The notes under the pieces were generated by a model. The model was not told the origin of the DNA, did no database searches, and worked only from the letters and a program-made list of their open reading frames with translations. From Candidatus Rubrimentiphilum sp. (GTDB lineage: Bacteria; Vulcanimicrobiota; Vulcanimicrobiia; Vulcanimicrobiales; Vulcanimicrobiaceae), in assembly GCA_035710515.1 (NCBI GenBank), contig DASTDE010000002.1, positions 124,001-188,000 on the forward strand: a stretch of 64,000 nucleotides of DNA, in the 5' to 3' direction. The position numbers and the translations under genes are program-made. The first letter of the stretch is position 1. Each line of letters starts with the position of its first letter. Positions 35,684 to 44,177 of this stretch are shown piece after piece.

Positions 35684-35703
35684 CTGGCTGCTTACCCAGC
35701 CAG
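35684..35703 (+). other. Leader hairpin upstream of the H1-like gene
   Basis: Perfect 7-bp stem CTGGCTG/CAGCCAG around loop CTTACC. It lies in the 5' leader, about 20 bases before the ATG at 35725. It may stabilise the mRNA or affect translation; no T run follows, so it is not a terminator. Confidence 0.55.
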
Positions 35704-35724
35704 AGAAAGGATGACTGAGCTTAA

Positions 35725-35883
35725 ATGGCAGTCAAACGTAGAAGGAAAAAGGCAGCTGCAAAAGCAGCTCCCCGTAAGCGCCGTAAAGCAGCGCGCAAGG
35801 GCGGACGCAAGAAGGCCGCTCGTAAAGCAACGGGACGTAAAAAGGCCACGAAGCGGCGCCGCCGCCGGAAAAAGGCCGCCTAA
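35725..35883 (+). CDS. Histone H1-like Lys/Arg/Ala-rich DNA-binding protein
   Basis: 52 residues, beginning MAVKRRRKKAAAKAAPRKRR and ending RRRRRKKAA. More than half of the residues are Lys or Arg, most of the rest Ala, with no Trp, Tyr or Cys. The composition is like the C-terminal tail of histone H1 and of bacterial Hc1/AlgP-type proteins. It should bind DNA or RNA non-specifically and could act in nucleoid compaction (inference). It has its own promoter (35642-35670), a leader hairpin and an intrinsic terminator (35909-35936), so it is a monocistronic, probably well-expressed gene. Start is ATG after GAGCTTAA. Confidence 0.82.
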   Translation: MAVKRRRKKAAAKAAPRKRRKAARKGGRKKAARKATGRKKATKRRRRRKKAA

Positions 35884-35908
35884 CTAAACGCTTCGGCGTT
35901 TTCCTTAT

Positions 35909-35936
35909 AGCGCGCCGTTCACCGGCGCGCTTTTTT
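35909..35936 (+). terminator. Intrinsic terminator of the H1-like gene
   Basis: Perfect 9-bp stem AGCGCGCCG-TTCAC-CGGCGCGCT (35909-35931) followed by TTTTT. It starts 25 bases after the stop codon. Confidence 0.88.
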
Positions 35937-35951
35937 CATACCGTCCGTCCC

Positions 35952-36000
35952 GCGTGTCATGGTGAGCCTGTCGAACCACGCCCGAGCGAAGTCGAGGGCC
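35952..36000. repeat. Dispersed repeat copy
   Basis: TGTCATGGTGAGCCTGTCGA then ACCACGCCCGAGCGAAGTCG AGGG: the end module in a diverged form plus half of the stem module. It lies between the H1-like terminator and the next lipoprotein gene, not touching a coding region. Confidence 0.75.
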
Positions 36001-36037
36001 GCATGAACGGTGGCTAGAGGGACTGAATCACCCATAA

Positions 36038-36445
36038 ATGGCACCGACTCTTCGCCGCTGGATTCCAGGCTCGGTTTTTGGTGTCTTGATGCTGACGGCA
36101 TGTGCCGCTACCGAAAAAGAGCCCGTTACAACAAATCATTGCAGCGCGAAGGCGCGCGGCGATCACGTTGTCGGGTCATTTGATGCTATGGATACGACCG
36201 AGCGTGCGACCCGCCACCTGAGCCTCATGTTTGCGACCCGTGATGAAAGCGGCTATTACAGCGGGGCAGACCACCAGGAGTACACCGTTCACATTCTGCC
36301 TAAGCGCTCGGCGAAGCTACGGTTCAGGATCTACGTGGGCAGAGAGTTCATAGCCGACTATCGCGGCGTGGAATGCGTCATCGAAGATGTTACTTTTGAC
36401 GACGGCTCAACATGGTCGAGAAAAGTCCCAATGCAATGGCCCTAG
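36038..36445 (+). CDS. Hypothetical lipoprotein
   Basis: 135 residues with signal and lipobox MLTACAAT. The mature part is small and beta-rich (EYTVHILPKRSAKLRFRIYV, GVECVIEDVTFDDGSTW) with two Cys after the lipid Cys. No family recognised. It runs convergent with the MFS gene and overlaps its stop by 4 bases. Confidence 0.68.
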   Translation: MAPTLRRWIPGSVFGVLMLTACAATEKEPVTTNHCSAKARGDHVVGSFDAMDTTERATRHLSLMFATRDESGYYSGADHQEYTVHILPKRSAKLRFRIYVGREFIADYRGVECVIEDVTFDDGSTWSRKVPMQWP

Positions 36446-37686
36446 ACCGTCCGGAGAATTGGGCGCGTCAGCCACGGCCAGAGCGTGAAGAGCGCCGTCG
36501 CCGCTCCGACGAGCAAGAACGTATAGTGCAGACCGATGAGCGACCCGATCGCGCCTACGATCAGCGCGCCGCCCGGTACCAGTCCCAGCGCAACCATCGT
36601 GTAGACCGAGATCGCACGCCCCCGCACGTCGTCCGGCGAGAGCGTTTGGATGAGCATGTTCGAGGCGCCGAGCAATAGCATCGTGGCGGTGCCGATGATG
36701 AATAGCACCGGCAGCGCGAGCCACAGACTCCAAATAAATCCCAAACTGAAAACGCCGAGCGACATTACTGCCGCAGCCCCCAACAAAATGGCGCCGCGCC
36801 GCTCCCGCGTGCCCATGTACGCTGCCAGCAACGCGCCGAAGAAACCACCTGCGCCGGTCGCCGAGATCGCCAGGCTCAGATCCAAGGCGTTGCCGCGCAG
36901 CGTGTTTACCACGAACGCCGGCAGCAGTATGCTGTATGGCCGAATTAGGATCGCGGTAACGACGAAAATCAGGATAATCCATTTTAAAATGGCGTGTTCG
37001 AAGAGAAAGCGCAGGCCGTAGGCGATCGACCCCAGCCAGCTCTCGGGCCGAACCGTGCTCGGCGGAGCGGGCTTCATGAAAATCAGGGCAACGATCACGG
37101 CCAGCGTCGCGATAGCGTTGACGTAGAACGAATCGGCGATGCCGACCGAAACGATCAGCAGGCCCGCGATGGCGGGTCCCAGCACGGCCGGCGCGTTGAA
37201 AGCGATGGAGTTCAAACCGATCGCGTTGCCGACGTACTCACGATCGACCATCAGCGGCACCCAGCTCTGCCGAGCCGGAGAATCGAACGAAAGCGCCGCC
37301 GCGCTGGCGGCGTTGATCAGAATCAGGCCGACGATATTCATCCAGCCGAGGCTCGTAAAAACGGCCAGCATCATCGCCAGCAGCGCCATCGCCGAATTCG
37401 TTATGAACAGTATCCGGCGGCGCGGCCAGATATCGGCGACAAGGCCGGCGACCGGCGAGAGCACGATCACGGGCACCGCGCGAGCCAACCCTTGGAATCC
37501 GAGGTACAGCGCCGCGGTGTGCGCGTTGCCCGCGAGCTGCGCGATGTAATAGCCCGTCGCGGTCAGTTGCATCCACGAGCCGACGTTCGAGATGAGCAGG
37601 CCCGTCCACAGCAACCGGAAATCGCGAAACCTCAGCGCGGAGAAGATCGATATGCGGCGGCGCGGAAGCGCGCGCTCGACGCTCAC
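36442..37686 (-). CDS. MFS exporter (EntS/MefA-like)
   Basis: 414 residues from GTG 37686 (the open frame to 38034 covers the kinase gene antisense). About 12 hydrophobic segments; motif A-like GLVADIWPRRRILFITN. The first helix stretch FRLLWTGLLISNVGSWMQLTATGYYIAQL is typical of the EntS/macrolide-efflux MFS group. The GTG overlaps the upstream kinase stop as GTGA, so the pair is co-translated. Substrate unknown. Confidence 0.87.
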   Translation of the reverse strand: MSVERALPRRRISIFSALRFRDFRLLWTGLLISNVGSWMQLTATGYYIAQLAGNAHTAALYLGFQGLARAVPVIVLSPVAGLVADIWPRRRILFITNSAMALLAMMLAVFTSLGWMNIVGLILINAASAAALSFDSPARQSWVPLMVDREYVGNAIGLNSIAFNAPAVLGPAIAGLLIVSVGIADSFYVNAIATLAVIVALIFMKPAPPSTVRPESWLGSIAYGLRFLFEHAILKWIILIFVVTAILIRPYSILLPAFVVNTLRGNALDLSLAISATGAGGFFGALLAAYMGTRERRGAILLGAAAVMSLGVFSLGFIWSLWLALPVLFIIGTATMLLLGASNMLIQTLSPDDVRGRAISVYTMVALGLVPGGALIVGAIGSLIGLHYTFLLVGAATALFTLWPWLTRPILRTV

Positions 37687-38285
37687 CGCGCGCGTGCTGC
37701 CGCGATAATGATGGCCGCGCTGCCTTCCACGCCGAAGGTCGAGGTATCGACCGCCAAGTCGTAATTCGCGGCGTCCGTCCAATCGATGCCGTAATAGGCG
37801 CGAACGTATTCGCCCCGCGCGCGATCGATACGGTCGAGTTCGGCCGTGGCAGTCTTTTCGTCTACGTTCGCGTTGTCCATGACGTGGCGGATGCGCCATT
37901 CGCGCGGCGCCAGCATGAAAACGCGCAGCACGCCCGGCCTGCGCCCCAAAATCGCGTGCGCACCGCGCCCGATGAGCACCGCGTTGCCGTGCGCGGCGTA
38001 CTCGCGCACCGCTTCTTGCACTTCGCGCAGACACTCTTCATCGAACGTCGGCCCCGGTTCCGCGCGGACTTCGGGCGTTCCGAGCTCGAGGCTGCGCAAC
38101 ACCCGCTCGCCCATCGTCTGTCCGATGTCTTCGGCGGACTCGACAGCCTCCGGCGAGGTTTGCAAGCGCTTCGCGACGACGACCGGCAGCTGCTCGTCAA
38201 CGTACTCGTAGCCGAGCGTCTCGGCGACGTGCTGCGCGACCAGCAGCGCTCCGCAGCCGTAGCGATTCGAGATCGTGATGACCAC
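37683..38285 (-). CDS. Cytidylate kinase-like family protein
   Basis: 200 residues of the cytidylate kinase-like family (PF13189). The P-loop is degenerate: ITISNRYGCGALLVAQHVAE in place of GxxGxGK; the later segment AVLIGRGAHAILGRRPGVLRVFMLAPREWRIRHVM is a family hallmark. It may phosphorylate a nucleotide or a small regulator, but family members are poorly characterised. Co-translated with the MFS gene downstream. Confidence 0.8.
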   Translation of the reverse strand: MVITISNRYGCGALLVAQHVAETLGYEYVDEQLPVVVAKRLQTSPEAVESAEDIGQTMGERVLRSLELGTPEVRAEPGPTFDEECLREVQEAVREYAAHGNAVLIGRGAHAILGRRPGVLRVFMLAPREWRIRHVMDNANVDEKTATAELDRIDRARGEYVRAYYGIDWTDAANYDLAVDTSTFGVEGSAAIIIAAARAR

Positions 38286-38338
38286 TTTCGCGTCTTTCTC
38301 CGAGGGCCCGCGCGAGCCTCGGCCTAAGCAGGCTCCTG

Positions 38339-39343
38339 ATGCCCCCGATCATTCGGACGCGCGATCTTCGCAAGACCTTTCGCACGCCAAAACGGCGGCC
38401 CGGCGTGGGCGGCGCGCTGCGCACGCTCTTTTCGCGCGAGTACGAAGACAAGATCGCCGTCCGCGACGTCACTATGGAGCTGGAAGCGGGGGAGTTGGTC
38501 GGGTACATCGGCCCCAACGGCGCCGGCAAGTCAACGACCATCAAGATGCTCACCGGCATTTTGGTGCCGACGTCGGGCACGATCGAAGTCGCGGGCCTCG
38601 TCCCTTACGAGCGGCGCAACGACAATGCGCGCAACATCGGCGTCGTCTTCGGGCAGCGCAGCCAGCTCTATTGGGATTTGCCGCTGGTCGAATCGTTCGA
38701 ACTCTTGCGCGCGATCTACTCGATTCCGCGCGATCGGTACGAGCGCAACGTGCAGCGCTTCAAAGAAATGCTCGAGATGGAGCCGTTTTTGCGGACGCCG
38801 GTGCGGCAGCTCTCGCTCGGACAGCGAATGCGCGGTGACTTCGCGGCGGCGATGCTGCACGACCCGCGCATCGTGTACTTGGACGAGCCGACCATCGGCC
38901 TCGACGTCGTCGCGAAGGAAGCCATCCGCGAATTCGTCCGCCACATCAACCAGGATCGCGGAACGACCATCATTCTGACCACGCACGATCTGGCCGACGT
39001 CGAGCGGCTCTGCCGGCGCATCATCTTAATCGATAAAGGCACGATCATCTACGACGGCGGCGTCGAGCGCATTAAGGAACAGTACGGAACGCACCGCACG
39101 CTCGTGCTGACACTCTCGGAGCCCCACCCGGATCCGGTGCTCGAGGGAGCGGAGATCGAGTCGAACGATCGCGGCTTGGTGCGCTACCGGTTCGATCGGC
39201 GGCGTGTGCGCCCCGATCAACTCATTCGTGAAGCGACGCAACGCTACGAACTGCGCGACATCAGCATCGAAGAACCGGACTTGGAGTCCATTATCCGAAG
39301 AATCTACGTCGAAGGCTACGACCAGGAGCCCGTTAACTCATGA
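38339..39343 (+). CDS. ABC-2 exporter ATP-binding protein
   Basis: 334 residues. Walker A GPNGAGKSTT, Q-loop GVVFGQRSQLYWDLPLVESF, signature LSLGQRMRGDFAAAMLHDP and Walker B IVYLDEPTIGLD. The N-terminal GGALRTLFSREYEDKIAVRDV and the LYWDLP stretch are typical of ATPases encoded next to ABC-2 permeases of COG4587/COG3694. These export drugs or lipids, substrate unknown. It begins 53 bases after the divergent kinase start; its ATGA end overlaps the next gene. Confidence 0.9.
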   Translation: MPPIIRTRDLRKTFRTPKRRPGVGGALRTLFSREYEDKIAVRDVTMELEAGELVGYIGPNGAGKSTTIKMLTGILVPTSGTIEVAGLVPYERRNDNARNIGVVFGQRSQLYWDLPLVESFELLRAIYSIPRDRYERNVQRFKEMLEMEPFLRTPVRQLSLGQRMRGDFAAAMLHDPRIVYLDEPTIGLDVVAKEAIREFVRHINQDRGTTIILTTHDLADVERLCRRIILIDKGTIIYDGGVERIKEQYGTHRTLVLTLSEPHPDPVLEGAEIESNDRGLVRYRFDRRRVRPDQLIREATQRYELRDISIEEPDLESIIRRIYVEGYDQEPVNS

Positions 39344-40110
39344 TTATTTCGAGCGGAACGAAGAAACCCAACATCCACGCGAGCGCCTACGTCGCGCCGA
39401 CCGCGACCATCAGCGGCGACGTCACGATTGAAGAGGGCTGCGCCGTGCTCTTCGGCGCCGTCGTCAGCGCGGAGGGCGCGCCGGTCGTGGTCGGCGCGAA
39501 CAGTGTGGTGATGGAGAACGCCGTCGTCAAGTCGAGCGGCGGAAAGGTCATGCAGTTTCCGTGCACCATCGGCGAGAGCTGCCTCATCGGCCCGGCGGCC
39601 TACATCGTCGGCGCGACGATCGAACCGGGCGTCTTTATCGCTTCCGGCGCGCGTATCTTTAACGGCGCGACGGTCGAGGAAGGCGTCAGCGTCGCGATCG
39701 GCGGCATCGTTCACGTGAACACGCGGGTCAAGTCCGGCCAGCACGTGCCGATGCTCAATATCGCGCACGGCGATCCCGCCACCATCTATTCGCCGCGCCA
39801 AGCCGAAGAGGTGCACGCCAAGATGCACTTCTTCCAGGATGTCTTCAACCTGCCCGACTCGGACGACGTACGCGCCAAAGCCGCGGAGAACTACGCGAAG
39901 TTCCTGCGCAAGACGCATGCGCAAGATGCGGTGATAGCTGAAGCGACCAAGAAGGCCGCGCCCAAACCGCCGCCGCGGCGCACTGAAGAACCGCCGCCGA
40001 CGCAGGCCACCGAAGTCGAGAAAGTCGTGGACGTGATGTTCGTCGAGCTCGAGGAAGCGCGGCTGCGGCGCGAAGCCGCGATCGAACGGGAGAAAAAAGC
40101 CAAAAAATGA
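39340..40110 (+). CDS. Hexapeptide-repeat (gamma-carbonic-anhydrase-like) protein with charged tail
   Basis: 256 residues. Residues 1-~160 form a left-handed beta-helix of hexapeptide repeats (NIHASAYVAPTATISGDVTI, SCLIGPAAYIVGATI). The zinc histidines of gamma-carbonic anhydrases are not in their usual context (VVMENAVVKSSG, GGIVHVNTRVKSGQHV), so carbonic anhydrase activity is doubtful. The C-terminal ~80 residues are Pro/Glu/Lys-rich (PKPPPRRTEEPPP) and end in a charged helix ARLRREAAIEREKKAKK, possibly a coiled coil. Overlapped 4 bases at both ends with ABC genes, so it may be part of the exporter unit. Confidence 0.78.
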   Translation: MIISSGTKKPNIHASAYVAPTATISGDVTIEEGCAVLFGAVVSAEGAPVVVGANSVVMENAVVKSSGGKVMQFPCTIGESCLIGPAAYIVGATIEPGVFIASGARIFNGATVEEGVSVAIGGIVHVNTRVKSGQHVPMLNIAHGDPATIYSPRQAEEVHAKMHFFQDVFNLPDSDDVRAKAAENYAKFLRKTHAQDAVIAEATKKAAPKPPPRRTEEPPPTQATEVEKVVDVMFVELEEARLRREAAIEREKKAKK

Positions 40111-40898
40111 CCTTGGCGCCGTACGTCGAGTTCGCTAAAAAAGCGTTCGCGCGTGAAGCGACGTACCGGCTCGAGGTCTTCACGGAGATCGGCTCGCTTA
40201 TCGTACGGGTCTATCTGCTGCGCTCGGTCTGGACGGCGCTCTACGCGCAGAACCTCGCGCCGATGAACCTGCCGCTCCACAGCATGATCACCTACGCCAC
40301 GGTCGCGCTGCTGATGTCGCTCATCTTAGAAGTTGACGGAACGCGGCTGATCCGCGAGAAGATTCGTGAAGGCACGATCGCAACCGACCTGTTGAAACCC
40401 ATCAGCGTGCCGTTCTACTTCTTCAGCGACGGGTTCGGGCAGACGGGGCTGCACGCGCTGCTGGTTATCCCCTCGATACTGTTTGCACTGCTGCTCGTGC
40501 ACATCGACGTACCGTCCGCTCCTGTTTTCGCCGCCTTTCTCTTCTCGTTTGCGATCGGCTACTTGCTGAATTTTTTCGTGAACTTTGTGATGAACGCGAT
40601 CGCGTTCTGGACGCTGGAGACGTTCGCGATTCAACTGATCGTCCGATGGGTTTCGGATCTGCTCAGCGGCCAAATCATCCCGCTGACGTTCTTTCCGGGC
40701 ATTTTTGGACGGATCGTTTTCGCGCTGCCGTTCGCAGCGATCTATTCGACGCCGCTGCTCATCTACGTCGGTGTGGTTCAGCCGCAGGACTATGCACGGT
40801 ACTTCACCATACAAGTTTTGTGGCTGATGTTTTTTAGCGCGCTTTCGTTCGTCATTTGGCGCGCCGCCGCGCGGCGCGTGGTGATTCAAGGTGGCTAG
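40107..40898 (+). CDS. ABC-2 type permease (COG4587-like)
   Basis: 263 residues with six hydrophobic segments. The opening AKKAFAREATYRLEVFTEIG and the middle IREKIREGTIATDLLKPISVPFYFF are hallmarks of the permease of the ATPase at 38339. Normally its sister permease follows directly; here cydA overlaps its end by 8 bases and the sister permease is at 45094. Confidence 0.87.
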   Translation: MTLAPYVEFAKKAFAREATYRLEVFTEIGSLIVRVYLLRSVWTALYAQNLAPMNLPLHSMITYATVALLMSLILEVDGTRLIREKIREGTIATDLLKPISVPFYFFSDGFGQTGLHALLVIPSILFALLLVHIDVPSAPVFAAFLFSFAIGYLLNFFVNFVMNAIAFWTLETFAIQLIVRWVSDLLSGQIIPLTFFPGIFGRIVFALPFAAIYSTPLLIYVGVVQPQDYARYFTIQVLWLMFFSALSFVIWRAAARRVVIQGG

Positions 40899-42222
40899 CG
40901 CCGTCTTCGCGGATCGCATTCAATTCGCGTTTACGGTCATGTTCCATTACTTGTTTCCAATCGGGACGATGGGACTGGCGCCGTTCATCGCGTGGTACAC
41001 CGTGAAGGGCGTCCGGCAAAATGACGAAAACGCGATTCGCGCGGCGCGTTTCTGGGCGAAAATCTTCACAATCAACTTTGCCGTCGGCGTCGTGACCGGA
41101 ATTCCGATGGAATTCCAGTTCGGAACGAACTGGGCTATCTTTTCAGCGCGCGCGGGCAGCGCCGTCGGCCAACCGCTCGCGATGGAAGGCGTGTACGCGT
41201 TTTTCCTCGAGTCTGTGTTCATCGGCATCTTTATTTTGGGACGCACTCGAGTTTCGGCGGGGTTCTATGCGTTCTCGGCGGTAGCGATTTGGATTGGAGC
41301 CTGGGTTTCGGGATTTTTCATCGTCGCGACCGATGCGTGGATGCAGCATCCCGTCGGTTACACGATGCTTTCGGGCGGAAAGATTGCGTTGACCTCGCTG
41401 CCGGCTCTTTTGCTGCAGCCGTTTGCCTGGTGGCAGTTCGCGCACGTCATGACGGGCGCGCTGTTGACCGGATCCTTCATCGTAGCGGGCGTGGGAGCAT
41501 ACTATTTGCTCGGCAACCGGCAAACCGGCTTCGGCGAACGCTTCGTCCGGGCCGGCGTCATCGTGGGCCTGATCGCATCCGTGATCGTCATTTTCCCGAC
41601 CGGCGACCGGAACAGCGTCGACGTCACCCGCGATCAGCCGATCAAACTCTCCGCGATGGAGGGCCTTTTTCACACCAAGCAGGGTGCGCCGATCGCGATC
41701 TTCGGCATGCCGGATGTTCCTCATCAGAAGCTCATCGATCCGATCTACGTCCCCGATGCGCTGAGTTTTCTCGCTTATGGTAATTTCCGGGCGACCGTCA
41801 AAGGGCTGGAAGAATACCCCGGCGACCAGCGACCGCCGATCGAACTGACGTACTACGCCTACCACGTGATGGTCGGGCTCGGGACGATCTTCGTTGCGAT
41901 CATGGTGATCGCAGCGGTGTTGTTGTTTTTGCGGCGTTTGCCGCGCGCGCGCTGGATGCTATGGATTCTCATGCTGGCAATGCCGTTTCCGTATATTGCG
42001 AATGAGGCGGGCTGGACTGCAACCGAGGTAGGCCGGCAGCCGTGGATCGTCTACGGACTCATGCGAACCGCGGATGCCACTTCGCCCAACGTCGTTGCTG
42101 GCGAAGTCATCTTCACCACGATCGGATTCGCCGGCATGTACTTCATCATCGGACTGCTCTTCATGCTGTTGGTCCTGCGCCAAATCGCGCTCGGACCCGA
42201 GAGCGAGGCGGTAGCAAAATGA
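40891..42222 (+). CDS. cydA: Cytochrome bd-type quinol oxidase subunit I
   Basis: 443 residues from GTG 40891. Heme-binding His in RIQFAFTVMFHYLFPIGTMG, GWTATEVGRQPWIVYGLMRT near the C-terminus, and GVVTGIPMEFQFGTNWAIF with conserved acids. The Q-loop is short, as in the cyanide-insensitive/short-Q-loop group. It oxidises quinol and reduces O2 to water in the membrane. It is paired with cydB by ATGA overlap. No cydX-like peptide or cydDC seen. Confidence 0.93.
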   Translation: MASAVFADRIQFAFTVMFHYLFPIGTMGLAPFIAWYTVKGVRQNDENAIRAARFWAKIFTINFAVGVVTGIPMEFQFGTNWAIFSARAGSAVGQPLAMEGVYAFFLESVFIGIFILGRTRVSAGFYAFSAVAIWIGAWVSGFFIVATDAWMQHPVGYTMLSGGKIALTSLPALLLQPFAWWQFAHVMTGALLTGSFIVAGVGAYYLLGNRQTGFGERFVRAGVIVGLIASVIVIFPTGDRNSVDVTRDQPIKLSAMEGLFHTKQGAPIAIFGMPDVPHQKLIDPIYVPDALSFLAYGNFRATVKGLEEYPGDQRPPIELTYYAYHVMVGLGTIFVAIMVIAAVLLFLRRLPRARWMLWILMLAMPFPYIANEAGWTATEVGRQPWIVYGLMRTADATSPNVVAGEVIFTTIGFAGMYFIIGLLFMLLVLRQIALGPESEAVAK

Positions 42223-43190
42223 ATACCGCCGCGTTTGTCGTGCTGGCCGGAATGCTGGGCGCCTATGTTCTCTTGGACGGCTTCGATCTTGGCGTGGGCG
42301 CGCTGCACCTCTTCGTCGCGCGCACGGACCGCGAGCGCACCGCGTCGTTCGCGACCATCGGTCCGTTCTGGAGCGGCAACGAAGTCATGCTCATTGCCGC
42401 CGGCGGCACGCTCTTTGCATTTTTTCCGCAGGCATATGCCGCATCGTTCAGCGGGTTCTATCTGCCGTTCATGGTCGCGCTGTGGCTGTTGATGGTTCGC
42501 GGGTTGTCGATCGAACTGCGCGGACACTTCGCCGACCCGCTGTGGCGCGGGTTTTGGGACGTCGGGTTCTCAATTGCGAGCTCGCTCTTGGCGCTCCTGA
42601 TGGGCGTAACAATCGGCAATCTCTTGCGCGGGCTTCCGATGGGGCAAAACGGATTCTTCTCCGGAACGTTCGCATTTTTGCTGAATCCGTACGCGCTCGG
42701 CGTCGGCGTCTTCAGCGTGATCGTTCTCGCGCTTCACGGCGCCGCGTTCATGCGCTGGCGTTCCGATCCCGGCTCGGAGATCGGAGCGCACGCCCAAAAA
42801 GCGTTCGTTATCCTATGGCCGATCGCGCTCGTGGCCTACGCCGGCGTCACGGCGGCGACAATGGCCGTCCATCCCGTGCATAACGCCGTGCTCTGGCTCG
42901 TCCCGATCCTCGGCGTCGCCTCGCTTGTCGCTGCGCGTTTCGTGAAGTCAGCCGCGCTTTGCTTAACCGCGACATCGATCTTTCTGCTGGCGCTGATGAT
43001 CTCGGCGGCCGGCACACTCTATCCGTACTTGTTGCCCGCGTTTCCGATCGGCTCGGGCGGATTGGACATTGCCGCGGCCTCGACGCCGCAGTCGCTGCCG
43101 AGCGCCTTTATCGCCGTTGCGATTGGTTTGCCTGCCGTGCTGATTTACGCAACGCTGGCTGCGCGCCGCGTGCTAAGCCGTAAAGCCTAG
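42219..43190 (+). CDS. cydB: Cytochrome bd-type quinol oxidase subunit II
   Basis: 323 residues from ATG 42219. CydB hallmarks: VLLDGFDLGVGALHLF near the N-terminus and IGPFWSGNEVMLIAAGGTLFAFFPQAYA. About eight membrane helices. Forms the bd oxidase with CydA. The gene ends convergent with the zinc-finger gene (one base between). Confidence 0.93.
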   Translation: MNTAAFVVLAGMLGAYVLLDGFDLGVGALHLFVARTDRERTASFATIGPFWSGNEVMLIAAGGTLFAFFPQAYAASFSGFYLPFMVALWLLMVRGLSIELRGHFADPLWRGFWDVGFSIASSLLALLMGVTIGNLLRGLPMGQNGFFSGTFAFLLNPYALGVGVFSVIVLALHGAAFMRWRSDPGSEIGAHAQKAFVILWPIALVAYAGVTAATMAVHPVHNAVLWLVPILGVASLVAARFVKSAALCLTATSIFLLALMISAAGTLYPYLLPAFPIGSGGLDIAAASTPQSLPSAFIAVAIGLPAVLIYATLAARRVLSRKA

Positions 43191-43191
43191 A

Positions 43192-43455
43192 TTACTCCCA
43201 CATCAGCTCGTCGACGTAACACCACTTCCAGTTTTCACCCGGCTGAAACGATTGGATGATCGGGTGTTTCGTGGCGTGGAAATGTTTGGTGGCATGTTTG
43301 TTAATCGAATTGTCACAGCAGCCGATATGACCGCACTCCAAACACTCGCGCAGGTGCACCCAGTCGCTGCCGATCTTCAGGCACTCTTCGCAGCCTTCGG
43401 GCGTACGCGGTTGAACTTTGTGAATGTGGTCGAGATGCGTGCAGGTTTCGCTCAT
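43192..43455 (-). CDS. UBP-type zinc finger protein
   Basis: 87 residues: a single ZnF-UBP domain with CTHL, CEEC, CLECGHIGCCDN and HATKHFHATKHPIIQSF supplying zinc Cys/His. Such stand-alone bacterial UBP fingers are widespread but poorly understood. Starts as ATGA overlap with the pirin gene, so co-translated with it. Confidence 0.88.
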   Translation of the reverse strand: MSETCTHLDHIHKVQPRTPEGCEECLKIGSDWVHLRECLECGHIGCCDNSINKHATKHFHATKHPIIQSFQPGENWKWCYVDELMWE

Positions 43456-44177
43456 GCTGCCGGCACGTCCCAGAGAACCGTTTCACCCGTACCCTGCAGC
43501 TCGATGCGTTCGATATCGTAGGTGCGCAGCGCGTCACCGGCGCGCAAAGTCTCGTCGTTGACCTTTATCTGCCCTTCAGCGACGAACAAGAACCCGTAGC
43601 GTTGCGGCTGGAAGGTGTGCCGCAAAGTGTGATTCTCCAAACGCGCCACGCGGAGCGTTGCATTTTGCGTGAGCACAATCGGCGTCTCGACGTTTGGCTC
43701 GCCCGATGCAACCGTTAACCAGCGATTGTGGCGATCGGCGGCCGTAAAATCGACTTGCCCATAGGTCGGCGGGGTTCCCAGGCGGCCCGGCAGCACCCAC
43801 ATCTGCACGAGATGCAAGTCCAAGTCTTTGCGCGCGTTGTTCTCGGAGTGCCGCACGCCCGTGCCGGCGCTCATGAACTGCACGCCGCCGGCTTTGACGA
43901 CGCCTTTGTTTCCCATGCTGTCCTGATGCTCCAATTCACCGCTGAGAACGTAGGTCAGGATCTCCATGTCGCGGTGCGGGTGCGTCGGAAAACCGGCGCC
44001 CGCTGCGATGTAGTCGTCGTTGAATACCCGCAGCGCGCCCCACTGTACGTTCTGCGGATCGTGGTACTCGGCGAAACTGAAGGAATGATACGTCTTCAGC
44101 CAGCCGTGATCGGCGAAAAACCGTTCGCCGGCCCGCTGAACGGCGAAAGTGGTGGGCGGCTCGGAAATTGTGTTCAT
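43452..44177 (-). CDS. Pirin family protein (YhaK/YhhW-like)
   Basis: 241 residues, bicupin pirin. Metal ligands are in FPTHPHRDMEILTYVLSGELEHQD (His, His, Glu nearby) and GTGVRHSENN. Family members are iron proteins; some have quercetinase activity. Overlaps alkA by 4 bases (ATGA) and the UBP finger by 4, forming alkA-pirin-UBP. Confidence 0.92.
   Translation of the reverse strand: MNTISEPPTTFAVQRAGERFFADHGWLKTYHSFSFAEYHDPQNVQWGALRVFNDDYIAAGAGFPTHPHRDMEILTYVLSGELEHQDSMGNKGVVKAGGVQFMSAGTGVRHSENNARKDLDLHLVQMWVLPGRLGTPPTYGQVDFTAADRHNRWLTVASGEPNVETPIVLTQNATLRVARLENHTLRHTFQPQRYGFLFVAEGQIKVNDETLRAGDALRTYDIERIELQGTGETVLWDVPAA

Noticed and set aside
37687-38034. N-terminal extension of the MFS exporter
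   Set aside because: Overlaps the cytidylate kinase-like gene; GTG at 37686 overlaps its stop.
39340-40110. Functional carbonic anhydrase
   Set aside because: Zinc histidines of the gamma class not found in place.
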